Shown: in pieces, positions 25,792 through 33,796 of the stretch
Layout: each line of letters starts with the position of its first letter
How positions within the stretch are numbered: position 1 is the first letter of the stretch
Assembly: GCF_021502655.1 (NCBI RefSeq)
Contig: NZ_JAKFFT010000002.1
Coordinates: 558,001 to 622,000 of the forward strand
From: Dyadobacter sp. CY347
Lineage (GTDB): Bacteria > Bacteroidota > Bacteroidia > Cytophagales > Spirosomataceae
DNA length: 64,000 nucleotides
Direction of reading: 5' to 3'
Made by a program: the position numbers and the translations under genes
Notes under the pieces: generated by a model
Seen by the model: only the letters and a program-made list of their open reading frames with translations
Databases searched by the model: none
What the model was told of the DNA's origin: nothing

Positions 25792-26961
25792 ATGATCAAA
25801 TGTGTAAAGTGTGAGCAAGTAGATAGCATAATGAAGGCAGGTTATGTCAGGGGCAAGCAACGCTATCTCTGTAAGACCTGTAATTACTATTTTACGCTCT
25901 CTGAAAAGGACTTGTCTTCGCCTTCTGCCATTAAGCGCAAGCGGCATCAAACCACGATCATCGATATCGCCAAGTCGCTGGGAGTTTCCAATTCTACTGT
26001 TTCCCGGGCTTTACACGGGCATGCAGACATTAATCCGGAAACGCGCCAGGCGGTGCTGGATAAAGCATTACAGCTGGATTACCAGCCGAATCAGTTGGCC
26101 TATAACCTTGTAAAAAGCAAGACGAATACAATTGGAATGATCGTTCCGGAATTTCATAATCCATTTTTTCCTAATGTGATCATAGGCGCGCATGAAGTGC
26201 TGACCAGGGCGGGTTATAACCTTACCATCATGCAAAGCAATGAGTCGTATCAGGTTGAAATTTCCAATACAAAGGCCATGCTGGCAAACCGCATTGACGG
26301 TCTTTTAATATCGCTGACGCAGGAAACAAATAACTTTGATCATTTGAGCGTCTTTGAAAAACGGGGCATTCCGCTGGTGCTTTTCAACCGTGTTTGTGAG
26401 CAGATCAATGTGCCCAAAGTGGTTGTGAATGATTTTGAAGCCTCGTTTCTAGCTGTGGAACATTTGATTATGAATGGTTATGAAAGGATCGCGCACTTGG
26501 GAGGGCCTTTGAATTTGCTGGTCAGCCAAGAGCGGTTACGGGGTTATCGCGCTGCCATGGAAAAGCATGGCAAAACCATTGAAGACCATATGATCATTCA
26601 GGGCATGCTTACGCAGCAAAAAGCACGGATTTACGGACAATATTTACTGGATCTCGCCCACCGACCGGACGCTATTTTCGCAGTCAATGATTCCGCGGCC
26701 ATCGAAATCATGCTGATGGCTAAGGAGAAAGGAATCAGCATTCCCGATGAACTGGGCGTCGTTGGTTTCAGTGATAATCCGGAGTCCGCCTACATTGGCC
26801 CTGGCCTCACAACCGTCCGCCAGCCCACGCACGAAATCGGCCGCACCACAGCGGATTGGATTTTGCAGCTCGTTGATGATGAGGATGTTATACTTCCAGG
26901 AAAGCGGGTATTGAAGACGGAATTGATAGTTCGAGGCTCCTCGCGGCGGTGTGGGATTTGA
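25792..26961 (+). CDS. LacI-family transcriptional regulator with N-terminal zinc-ribbon
   Basis: The 389-residue protein begins MIKCVKCEQVDSIMKAG with C4-x2-C7 and, 20 residues on, C27-x2-C30 in QRYLCKTCNYYF. This is the zinc-ribbon pattern known from InsA-type transposase proteins. A short basic linker leads to a LacI helix-turn-helix (TTIIDIAKSLGVSNSTVSRA, about 52-71, with the hinge helix near YQPNQLAYNL). A periplasmic-binding-protein-like effector domain follows, with GMIVPEFHNPFFP, EHLIMNGYERIAHLGGP and VVGFSDNPES. An upstream in-frame ATG at 25738 would add 18 residues. It is divergent from susC and likely controls the locus in response to a sugar. Zinc ribbon plus LacI is an uncommon order. 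Confidence 0.9.
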   Translation: MIKCVKCEQVDSIMKAGYVRGKQRYLCKTCNYYFTLSEKDLSSPSAIKRKRHQTTIIDIAKSLGVSNSTVSRALHGHADINPETRQAVLDKALQLDYQPNQLAYNLVKSKTNTIGMIVPEFHNPFFPNVIIGAHEVLTRAGYNLTIMQSNESYQVEISNTKAMLANRIDGLLISLTQETNNFDHLSVFEKRGIPLVLFNRVCEQINVPKVVVNDFEASFLAVEHLIMNGYERIAHLGGPLNLLVSQERLRGYRAAMEKHGKTIEDHMIIQGMLTQQKARIYGQYLLDLAHRPDAIFAVNDSAAIEIMLMAKEKGISIPDELGVVGFSDNPESAYIGPGLTTVRQPTHEIGRTTADWILQLVDDEDVILPGKRVLKTELIVRGSSRRCGI

Positions 26962-26971
26962 GAATTTTCTT

Positions 26972-26979
26972 TATATTTG
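26972..26979 (+). promoter_or_regulatory. -7 promoter element of the yefM/yoeB-like locus
   Basis: TATATTTG is an exact TAnnTTTG match, about 20 bases before the ATG at 26998. No convincing -33 element was found. Confidence 0.4.
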
Positions 26980-26997
26980 AAACACATTACTCAATTC

Positions 26998-27235
26998 ATG
27001 ACACATACTAACTTTAAAATCTTCACTTATGCTACGATTAGCTTTGTCGACAGAAAGGGAAAAACGGACCATTCTTAACTTTTTGAGCCGGAAGGTTCGG
27101 AAGAAGAGGGCTGTCGAAATGGATACTACGGAATATCTTATGAGTAATCCTGTAAACAGAGAATACTTGCTTCAAGCTATTGACGACATCGAAAACGGTA
27201 GAAATATTATTTATCGTGAACTGATCGAGCCTTGA
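26998..27235 (+). pseudogene. Degraded YefM/Phd-type antitoxin gene
   Basis: The C-terminal part, TTEYLMSNPVNREYLLQAID followed by DIENGRNIIYREL, is typical of YefM antitoxins. The N-terminal DNA-binding part is not intact in any single frame. One frame from the ATG at 26998 reads MTHTNFKIFTYATISFVDRK and stops at a TAA at 27076-27078. The other, open from the ATG at 27029, supplies TILNFLSRKVRKKRAVEMD and continues to the stop at 27233-27235. Together they resemble a YefM that suffered a frameshift and at least one short deletion (the usual LEEYNSL-like stretch before ETEYL is missing). The 68-residue frame 27029-27235 may still make a toxin-binding fragment. The stop overlaps the toxin start (TGATG). 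Confidence 0.6.
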
Positions 27236-27492
27236 TGCTCGCGTGGCGAGCCAAAGCTTGGGAAGAGTATCTTGAATGGCAACGGACCGACAAAGCTGTC
27301 GTTACGAAAATTAACGAGCTTATTAAAGAATGTTTAAGGCATCCCTTTGAAGGTAAAGGCAAGCCGGAATTACTCAAATCAAACTTTTCAGGTTATTGGT
27401 CAAGAAGAATCACCAATGAGCATCGTCTTGTTTATAAAGTAGAAAAAGATTTGATTACAATTACGCAGTGTCGTTATCATTATGAGAAATGA
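27235..27492 (+). CDS. yoeB: YoeB/Txe-family mRNA interferase toxin
   Basis: This is an 85-residue toxin of the YoeB branch of the RelE superfamily, which cuts mRNA at the ribosome. Family words are AWRAKAWEEYLEWQ, NELIKECLRHPFEGKGKPE, SGYWSRRITNEHRLVYKV and the C-terminal CRYHYEK. The catalytic Glu (HPFEG), Arg (RRITNEHR) and C-terminal His are all present. It therefore looks active, in contrast to the apparently damaged antitoxin just upstream. The ATG at 27235 overlaps the antitoxin stop by one base. A TTG three bases upstream is also possible. Confidence 0.88.
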   Translation: MLAWRAKAWEEYLEWQRTDKAVVTKINELIKECLRHPFEGKGKPELLKSNFSGYWSRRITNEHRLVYKVEKDLITITQCRYHYEK

Positions 27493-27513
27493 TTTTTGCC
27501 GCAGCAACACGAA

Positions 27514-27543
27514 AAAAGTGCGAATCCAACGAAGCCGCACTTT
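27514..27543. terminator. Bidirectional rho-independent terminator
   Basis: AAAGTGCG (27515-27522) and CGCACTTT (27536-27543) form an 8-bp stem with a 13-base loop. On the minus strand it is followed by TTTTTT, so it fits best as terminator of the sugar isomerase gene, and it also lies after the toxin gene. Confidence 0.55.
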
Positions 27544-27581
27544 ATTAACTACAGAATATAATTATGATTGCCTTAAAGGGA

Positions 27582-28547
27582 TCAGCTGAATACTTCCCTG
27601 AATAATTTTAAGCTTTTAGGAACGGCTGTGGCGGCGTCTTCTTTTCCTTCCATTTCCAATGAAATATAACCTTTGAAACTGGCCTTGCGCAAAATGCCGG
27701 CGATGCGCTTGTAATCCAGATCAAGGTCGTAATAGTGACCGCCTCCATAATAGGTTTTGGCCTGAACAATGGTTGCGTATGGTGCCAACCGCTCAAACTG
27801 CGGATATGGATCTCCGACAAAATTCCCCGTATCCACATTCATGCCCATAGCAGGCGACGACGCAAGTGGTTTGTATATTTCGAGCAGATAATCAATGTTG
27901 GAAGACAAGCCCCAGTGGTTTTCGATGGCCAGCACGACACCGGCTTTTTCAGCTGCTACGAGGCATTCACCCATAGCATCGATACACCATTTAATGGCGT
28001 CCTGATCCGTGTAACCTTCAATTGGCGGCTCTTTGCCATCTTTATAATAATTGGCATCCCGTTTTACAGTCCGCCAGCTTCCCGTGTTCATCCTGATCGC
28101 CGGAATTCCCATTTGAACGGCCATATCAATACATTTGATCGTATGCTCAATGTCTTTTTTACGGTCCTCGGCTTTGGGCTGGACAAAACTCTGGTGAATA
28201 GACAGCAGAGGAAGCGACAAGCCATTATCGAAAGCAAGCCTTTTCAGCTTGTTCATATAAGGAACCGTTTCATTATCCATCTGGCGATGCAGGATTTCAA
28301 CGCCATCGAAACCCAGCTTTGCCGCGTCTCCAATTACTTTTTCAACAGGATATTTGTCTTTCCCGAAATGCCAGTAGGAATAAGTTGAAACGGCAATCGG
28401 GATTCTTCGTGCAGGCAATGCGGCGGGAGGTGTTTCGGCAGCATTTACACGCTTACCAGCCATAGCCGCGACGCCAGCCAATGCGGCAGTCTTCAACCAG
28501 GTCCGGCGGGATTCACCTTCATGGTTTTTGTTCGAATCGAATGACAT
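27582..28547 (-). CDS. Tat-exported sugar phosphate isomerase/epimerase-like TIM barrel protein
   Basis: The 321-residue protein has a twin-arginine signal ([19 protein letters not shown]) and then an AP_endonuc_2/xylose-isomerase-like TIM barrel. [43 protein letters not shown] and YISLEMEG give the expected metal-binding Glu, Asp and Glu positions. Despite the family name such exported members probably act on free sugars or keto-sugars rather than phosphates. Folding before export is consistent with metal cofactor loading. It lies between the LacI/toxin genes and a fucosidase on the same strand. A role linked to the SusCD locus is inference. Confidence 0.85.
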   Translation of the reverse strand: MSFDSNKNHEGESRRTWLKTAALAGVAAMAGKRVNAAETPPAALPARRIPIAVSTYSYWHFGKDKYPVEKVIGDAAKLGFDGVEILHRQMDNETVPYMNKLKRLAFDNGLSLPLLSIHQSFVQPKAEDRKKDIEHTIKCIDMAVQMGIPAIRMNTGSWRTVKRDANYYKDGKEPPIEGYTDQDAIKWCIDAMGECLVAAEKAGVVLAIENHWGLSSNIDYLLEIYKPLASSPAMGMNVDTGNFVGDPYPQFERLAPYATIVQAKTYYGGGHYYDLDLDYKRIAGILRKASFKGYISLEMEGKEDAATAVPKSLKLFREVFS

Positions 28548-28684
28548 TGTGTAGAGATTTAGGAATAAGTTATATAACTAAAATTTGAAAAACTTGTGAC
28601 AAAGCAAGTTAAATGATTAACGTGCTTTGTCCAAACTGATCAGGGATTTTGTTATAAATCCGAATGAGGATATCCAGAAAAGTC

Positions 28685-30148
28685 CTATTCCGAATCTTTA
28701 TAAAGGCCGAATTCACTGATCGCGATGCTAACAGGTGATTTCGTGATGCGAAGTCTTACTTTTTGTGTAGTGACAGGAGTTGCGAGTTTCACGATCCGTT
28801 TGGCGCCTATGCTCGTCCCTTTGTGAATTTCCTTCCAGGCATTGCCTTCCCAGCTATCGACTGCAAATTCTTCAATGCGCTGTCCAAGCTTGATAAATTC
28901 CTGTAAACTAATGATATCAAATGTAATCGGCTGGCTGAGGTCAATGACAACTTCGGGGGTTTTGAAATCATCATCTGTTGCCCAGTAAGTTTCGGATTTT
29001 CCGTCCAGAATGTTTTTGGCGCTATAAATGGAGTTGTAACCACGCACATTTACCGCTTTCGAGCCGGCTCTTGAAATCAGGTTTGTTGCAAATGTCTCTT
29101 TAACGTGATTACCGAACGATTTCAACGCAGCAACATCGTCCTCATGCAATTGTCCGCGCGTATCCGGCGCAAGGCCAAGATCCAGCGCAGCGCCGCGGCC
29201 CACACTTTTTAAGTATAGATCAAATAATTTTTCCGGTGTTTTGGGTTTCTCCGTAGGGTGATAAAACCATCCTTTACGCAATGGTACGTCACATTCTGCC
29301 GGAATCCAGAACTTTCCATTCCGTGTTCCGCCCGGGTTTTCCGTAGCGTTGGCCTGTCCTGGAACCGCAACATTCTGGCCTTCGGACGGCTTTGGCGTAA
29401 GTGTAGCCCACGAAGTTTCATTTACGCTTCCATCCTCATTTCCGGCCCAGCGAACGTCCCAGCCAATATCGCTGAAAATATTTGCAGTCGGTTGAAGCTT
29501 GCGGGTCAGGTTCGTCCAGGTGGAATCCCATTGATAATATGTCGTGTTGTCGATCGCCCGTTTTTCTTTTGCGCCGCCATAGTAACCGTCACCGCCATTG
29601 GCGCCATCGTGCCATGACATAAACAGCTCGCCATAATTGCTGTAAAGCTCGCGGAGCTGTTCCCTATAAATGGCAATGTATTCGGGCGTTCCGTATTTTG
29701 CATTGTTACGGTCCCACGGAGAGCAATAAACGCCAAATTTGAGGCCGTGTTTTCTGGCAGCGTCAGCAACCTCTTTTACCAGGTCACCTTTGCCGCCGCG
29801 GAAAGGGCTTTTTGTAATATTGTATTCAGTCGTTTTGGTAGGCCATAACGCAAAACCGTCGTGATGTTTGGCCACTAATACGATTCCCCTCAGACCTCCT
29901 GCTTTTGCAGCGAGGATGATCTGCTCCGCATTGAAATCGGATGGATTGAATGATTTGGGATCCGCATCACCGAAGCCCCATTCTTTATTTTCAAATGTAG
30001 TGGGCGTAAAATGGATAAGGCCGTAAACTTCGGTTTCATGCCACGCAACCTGCCTTGGGGCTGGCAATGCGCCGTATGGCTTCGGAGGGGTTTGCGCAAA
30101 TGCATTAAATGCCGTTAACAGGAAAAGTGTGGCTAAGGGTTTGATCAT
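28685..30148 (-). CDS. Alpha-L-fucosidase (GH29) with C-terminal discoidin-like domain
   Basis: From the ATG at 30146-30148 the product is 487 residues with a signal peptide (MIKPLATLFLLTAFNAFAQ). A longer frame to 30268 gives an improbable N-terminus. GH29 words are WHETEVYGLIHFTPTTFE, VAKHHDGFALWPTK, GLKFGVYCSPWDRN and the nucleophile region SWHDGANGGDGYYG. Residues from about 350 form an F5/8 type C (discoidin) module (NILDGKSETYWATDDDFKTP). It removes terminal fucose from glycans in the periplasm or at the surface. The next gene on the strand is the Tat-exported isomerase, separated by 137 bp (28548-28684) in which I see no gene. Confidence 0.92.
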   Translation of the reverse strand: MIKPLATLFLLTAFNAFAQTPPKPYGALPAPRQVAWHETEVYGLIHFTPTTFENKEWGFGDADPKSFNPSDFNAEQIILAAKAGGLRGIVLVAKHHDGFALWPTKTTEYNITKSPFRGGKGDLVKEVADAARKHGLKFGVYCSPWDRNNAKYGTPEYIAIYREQLRELYSNYGELFMSWHDGANGGDGYYGGAKEKRAIDNTTYYQWDSTWTNLTRKLQPTANIFSDIGWDVRWAGNEDGSVNETSWATLTPKPSEGQNVAVPGQANATENPGGTRNGKFWIPAECDVPLRKGWFYHPTEKPKTPEKLFDLYLKSVGRGAALDLGLAPDTRGQLHEDDVAALKSFGNHVKETFATNLISRAGSKAVNVRGYNSIYSAKNILDGKSETYWATDDDFKTPEVVIDLSQPITFDIISLQEFIKLGQRIEEFAVDSWEGNAWKEIHKGTSIGAKRIVKLATPVTTQKVRLRITKSPVSIAISEFGLYKDSE

Positions 30149-30317
30149 TTTTGTATTAACATTAAAAAAGAAAACGTACGGTAAATTCCAAAAGTGAAGA
30201 TCGGTTTTTTTGCAACAGATCACTAATTTTTGTTGAGTATGTGAATGAAAATTGCTTTTCATAGCCAAAGCTCGTCACGTGATACAAAGACATAACATAA
30301 ATCTTAATTTTAATTTA

Positions 30318-30325
30318 TATATTTG
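30318..30325 (+). promoter_or_regulatory. -7 promoter element of the HTH/RelE-type locus
   Basis: TATATTTG matches TAnnTTTG exactly. It is 34 bases before the preferred antitoxin ATG at 30359. The alternative ATG at 30323 overlaps the element, so that start is unlikely. Confidence 0.45.
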
Positions 30326-30358
30326 AAATACTATCAACGTTCATCTAAACTTTTTGGC

Positions 30359-30646
30359 ATGTTAAATATAGTCGAATCTTATATGGAGCTTAAAAAGAAC
30401 ATGGGTGCTTTGATCAACAAATCGGGCTATAAAAATGCATTTCTGGCTGAACAGATCGGTATCCCTGCACCTACTTTTAGTGTCAAAAAGCAGCGTGGAA
30501 ACTGGACGGAGAACGAGATGAAGCAGATTTTAAGCATTATACAAAATAAAAAGCTTGAAGATTACTTTTTCCTTGAACTCATGAGATCCGAAGCCGATGA
30601 GCCACGCCATCCTGTTGCGGATCTGAAGAAGGAAATGGGATGGTAG
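30359..30646 (+). CDS. HTH-type antitoxin of a RelE/ParE-like pair
   Basis: The 95-residue protein begins MLNIVESYMELKKNMGAL. A helix-turn-helix-like region, NAFLAEQIGIPAPTFSVKKQ (about 27-46), is followed by an acidic tail ending HPVADLKKEMGW. It resembles small antitoxins that precede RelE-type toxins, although I cannot name the exact family. The stop TAG at 30644-30646 overlaps the toxin start ATG at 30640. The gene lies between the fucosidase and the asparaginase on the opposite strand, typical of an inserted module. Confidence 0.7.
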   Translation: MLNIVESYMELKKNMGALINKSGYKNAFLAEQIGIPAPTFSVKKQRGNWTENEMKQILSIIQNKKLEDYFFLELMRSEADEPRHPVADLKKEMGW

Positions 30647-30924
30647 TTCAATATGTCAAAAGGTTTTCAAAAGATCTAAAAAGCACACCAAATGACATTC
30701 AAAAGAAGGTTTTTGATATTATAAGAGTATTAGAATCAGCACACAATCTTGAAAGCTCAGGTTTAGACTACAAGCGAATCGAAGGACAGAAAAGGGGCGA
30801 AAACTACTTTCGGATCCGGGTAGGAGATTGGCGGATCGGCATTGAATATATCCGTCCCGATATCACTTTGTTACGGATCCTTAGCCGTGGCGATATGTAC
30901 AAATCGTTCCCGCCCAAATTCTGA
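30640..30924 (+). CDS. RelE/ParE-superfamily toxin
   Basis: The 94-residue protein reads VVQYVKRFSKDLKSTPNDIQ, then RIEGQKRGENYFRIRVGDWR, then LLRILSRGDMYKSFP, the usual RelE/ParE pattern with YFRIRVGDWRIGIEY. The conserved basic residues (R and K in RIRVGDWR, R in LSRGDMY) suit either an mRNA interferase or a gyrase-directed ParE. The HTH partner directly upstream and the 7-base overlap support a functional toxin-antitoxin pair. Confidence 0.85.
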   Translation: MVVQYVKRFSKDLKSTPNDIQKKVFDIIRVLESAHNLESSGLDYKRIEGQKRGENYFRIRVGDWRIGIEYIRPDITLLRILSRGDMYKSFPPKF

Positions 30925-30939
30925 CTAATTCCAGCTTGT

Positions 30940-31974
30940 TCACGAGAAATAACTTTTTGCATTGATTACTACTCCTTTGCCACCTTTTTCTGTGACAGTA
31001 TAATTAAACCCTTTTTGTACGGAGTAAGCGCCGACTTCGCCTTGCTTATTGATGGCCAGAAAGCCAACCTGGAAGGTTTTTGCACGTTCGGGGTTTGGTT
31101 TTACGATGCGTTCGATGGCTTTTTTACAGGCTTCCTCGGGCGAAAGGCCTGAACGCATGAACTCTACAACCAGGTGCGTGCCGCATACGCGGATCACCTC
31201 TTCGCCCTGCCCGGACGATGTTGCCGCACCTATTTCATTATCTACAAACAGCCCAGCACCGATAATAGGAGAGTCGCCAACCCTTCCGCGCATTTTGAAA
31301 CCCATTCCGCTGGTTGTGCACATTCCCGACAAGTCACCATTGTTATCCAGTGCCAGCGTACCCATTGTGTCGTGGTTAAAGGAGCCGTCTTCAAGCCGGG
31401 CCGGTGCAAAAGGGCCGTGGCCTTTCTGGCCTTTCGACTGCTGGTGCTCAATGTTGATGACTGGCTTATATTCCGCTTTTTTCAACCATTCTTTATAAGA
31501 TTTTTCTGCATCAGGTGAAAGCTTTGCTGGTTCCAGTTTGAAACCATTCGCCACGGCAAACTGCTGTGCGCCTACGCCGGCCAGGAACACGTGTGGCGTG
31601 GTTTCCATGAGTTTTCTGGCGACTGATATGGGATGTTTTATCCTTTCGAGAAACGCAACGGAGCCGCAATTTGCTTTTTCATCCATAATGCATGCGTCCA
31701 GTGTCACAAACCCATCCCGATCGGGATTTCCGCCTAAGCCTACGCAGCAGTTTACTTCATTCTCCATCGCAATGGCGGCTTGTTCCACGGCGTCTAATGC
31801 TCTCCCTCCTTTTTCCAGCACGGGCCAGGCGGCTGCATTGGAAATCTGACCGCTATCCCAGGTGGAAATGACGATCGGTTTTCTCACTACACTTTTTGCA
31901 AACAGTTTCTGAACACTCGTGAGCGGCAAGGCAAGTGCAGAAAGACGTAGAAACGAACGACGTGAAGGGGTCAT
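30940..31974 (-). CDS. Exported N4-(beta-N-acetylglucosaminyl)-L-asparaginase (glycosylasparaginase)
   Basis: This is a 344-residue Ntn hydrolase with a twin-arginine-like signal (MTPSRRSFLRLSALALPLTS). The autocleavage site and nucleophile Thr are in NHDTMGTLALDNNGDLSGMC. TSGMGFKMRGRVGDSPIIGA and the C-terminal GQGEEVIRVCG complete the family pattern. It splits the GlcNAc-Asn bond of N-linked glycans after proteolysis. Together with the fucosidase upstream on the same strand it suggests use of glycoprotein glycans. The two are separated by the inserted toxin-antitoxin pair. Confidence 0.9.
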   Translation of the reverse strand: MTPSRRSFLRLSALALPLTSVQKLFAKSVVRKPIVISTWDSGQISNAAAWPVLEKGGRALDAVEQAAIAMENEVNCCVGLGGNPDRDGFVTLDACIMDEKANCGSVAFLERIKHPISVARKLMETTPHVFLAGVGAQQFAVANGFKLEPAKLSPDAEKSYKEWLKKAEYKPVINIEHQQSKGQKGHGPFAPARLEDGSFNHDTMGTLALDNNGDLSGMCTTSGMGFKMRGRVGDSPIIGAGLFVDNEIGAATSSGQGEEVIRVCGTHLVVEFMRSGLSPEEACKKAIERIVKPNPERAKTFQVGFLAINKQGEVGAYSVQKGFNYTVTEKGGKGVVINAKSYFS

Positions 31975-32106
31975 CAGGATGTATTTTTAAAATTTTTTCA
32001 AATATACATTCCTATGCTTCATCCGGCAATGAAAGTAACATTATTTTGAAAAACTGCCGAATGTTGATATGTAATTTGCTGAATATGAAATCAGACCTAC
32101 TTTATA

Positions 32107-32140
32107 TAAAAACGCCCGGTAAGCGATGTGCTTCCGGGCG
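32107..32140 (-). terminator. Terminator after the SDR gene
   Basis: CGCCCGG-t-AAGC (32113-32124) pairs with GCTTCCGGGCG (32130-32140), and the minus-strand hairpin is followed by TTTTTATA. It lies 24 bp beyond the SDR stop. The rest of the 190-bp space up to the asparaginase start (31975-32164) holds no gene I can support. Confidence 0.6.
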
Positions 32141-32164
32141 GGGGTTAGTTCGATAAGCTGAATG

Positions 32165-32878
32165 TTACTTTGGTGGCATAGAAGGCCTTACTTCTATTTT
32201 GCTAGGTAATGTTCTTGCTGGCATTTTAATCAGATCGGAAACGATTTGTCCGATGTCTTCAGGCTGGATTTTCCACGCATCTTTTTCGGAGGGTTTGTGA
32301 TCACCGAATTCTGTTGCGACAGAGCCCGGCATGATCGTGGTCACTTTGACACCCGCGTCCCTAACGTCCATCATCATAGCTTGTGAAAAGCCAACCAATC
32401 CGAATTTGCTAGCGTTATATGCGCTTCCACCTGCGAAAAAGTTGGTGCCCGCGAGGCTGGCAATGTTGATGAAATATCCTTTCGACTCGCTTAGCGCTGC
32501 TAATGATGCTTTTGCACTGAAAAATACACCGGTCAGGTTAATGTCAATGGTTTCCTGCCATTGCTCCGCGGTAAGATCTTTTATAGGAGCGAAATGTCCC
32601 ACGCCGGCATTTGCTATCAGATAGTTCAGCTGGCCCCATTTTGAAATAACGGTTTTGACCGCTTTCTGCTGGGATTCCAGACTCCGGACATCAGACTCGA
32701 TGCCGATTGCAAATCCGTCACTTATCTTGTTCAATGAAGCGGCCGCTTTCTCTGCACTTTCTTTTGAACGGCTGGTGATCGCCACCCGGATGCCTTCTTT
32801 GATGAGCACTTCTGCGATGCCGTATCCTATTCCTTTTGAGCCGCCCGTTATCAGCGCTGTTTTGATTGATTCTGCCAT
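32165..32878 (-). CDS. Short-chain dehydrogenase/reductase
   Basis: This is a 237-residue classical SDR starting MAESIKTALITGGSKGIGYG; an in-frame ATG nine bases upstream is also possible. The cofactor motif is GGSKGIG, the NAG motif NAGVGHFAP, and the catalytic Ser-Tyr-Lys are in INIASLAGTNFF and SAYNASKFG. The closest functional type is a 3-oxoacyl-ACP reductase-like NAD(P)H enzyme, but the substrate cannot be read from sequence. It is divergent from fabG. Confidence 0.88.
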   Translation of the reverse strand: MAESIKTALITGGSKGIGYGIAEVLIKEGIRVAITSRSKESAEKAAASLNKISDGFAIGIESDVRSLESQQKAVKTVISKWGQLNYLIANAGVGHFAPIKDLTAEQWQETIDINLTGVFFSAKASLAALSESKGYFINIASLAGTNFFAGGSAYNASKFGLVGFSQAMMMDVRDAGVKVTTIMPGSVATEFGDHKPSEKDAWKIQPEDIGQIVSDLIKMPARTLPSKIEVRPSMPPK

Positions 32879-32957
32879 TACTTTCAATTTAGATAAACAA
32901 AAATTAAATGTAGTGGGTTAACAGCGGCACATGCCAGAAGGTTTCTGTAGTTTCTTT

Positions 32958-32988
32958 TTTGGCAGTGCCTGTTAAAACCCTATTTTTG
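32958..32988 (+). promoter_or_regulatory. Bacteroidota-type promoter of fabG
   Basis: TTTG at 32958-32961, 19 bases, then TATTTTTG at 32981-32988 match the TTTG-N19-TAnnTTTG consensus exactly. The expected leader is about 30 bases to the ATG at 33025. Confidence 0.65.
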
Positions 32989-33024
32989 TCGACCAAAATC
33001 ATTTTGACAGAATTATTCCCATTT

Positions 33025-33771
33025 ATGAAATTAGTAGAAAATAAAGTCGCGTTGGTAACCGGAGCATCACGTGGTATCGGTCGTTCCATTGCTTTGCGCC
33101 TGGCCCAGGAAGGGGCTGATGTGGCATTTACCTATTTATCAAGTGTTGAAAAAGGTGAGGCGCTGGCGAAAGAACTGGAACAATTTGGAGTGAGAGCAAA
33201 AGGTTACCGTTCGGATGCGTCTAACTTTCAGGCTGCGGATCAATTGGTTACGGATGTCCTTGCTGACTTTGGCAAACTGGATGTGCTGATCAACAATGCG
33301 GGCGTGACGCGCGACGGATTGCTAATGCGCATGAGTGAGGAACAATGGGATTCTGTGATTACAATTAACCTGAAATCGGTTTTTAACCTTACGAAAGCAG
33401 CCACCAAAAGCATGATGCGCGCCAGAAGCGGCTCGATCATTAACATTACTTCCGTTGTTGGGATCAGCGGCAATGCCGGGCAGTCCAATTATGCTGCTTC
33501 TAAGGCTGGGATCATTGGTTTTACCAAATCCATCGCACTGGAACTGGGCTCACGCAACATTCGCTCCAATGCAGTTGCTCCCGGGTTTATAGAAACCGAA
33601 ATGACGGATGCTGTGGACTCAAAAGCAGTAGAAGAATGGAAACAGTCGATCCCTATGAAAAGAGGAGGGCAGCCGGAGGAGGTTGCGGATGCCTGCGTTT
33701 TTCTAGCTTCTGACCTTTCGCGCTACATTACCGGCCAGGTTTTACAAGTGGACGGCGGTATGTTGACATAG
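33025..33771 (+). CDS. fabG: 3-oxoacyl-[acyl-carrier-protein] reductase FabG
   Basis: The 248-residue protein starts MKLVENKVALVTGASRGIGR. The longer frame from 32959 would begin inside the promoter. The cofactor motif TGASRGIG, NNAGVTRDGLLMRM, the catalytic IINITSVVGISGNAGQSNYA with Tyr and the following Lys (ASKAG), and the C-terminal GGMLT ending are all typical FabG. It reduces beta-ketoacyl-ACP with NADPH in fatty acid elongation. The canonical neighbours acpP and fabF are not adjacent. Confidence 0.93.
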   Translation: MKLVENKVALVTGASRGIGRSIALRLAQEGADVAFTYLSSVEKGEALAKELEQFGVRAKGYRSDASNFQAADQLVTDVLADFGKLDVLINNAGVTRDGLLMRMSEEQWDSVITINLKSVFNLTKAATKSMMRARSGSIINITSVVGISGNAGQSNYAASKAGIIGFTKSIALELGSRNIRSNAVAPGFIETEMTDAVDSKAVEEWKQSIPMKRGGQPEEVADACVFLASDLSRYITGQVLQVDGGMLT

Positions 33772-33796
33772 CATGTTTTTTCGTTACATTTAACAC

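Noticed and set aside
30149..30268. N-terminal extension of the GH29 gene
   Set aside because: It gives a non-signal, low-quality peptide before the obvious signal sequence at 30148.
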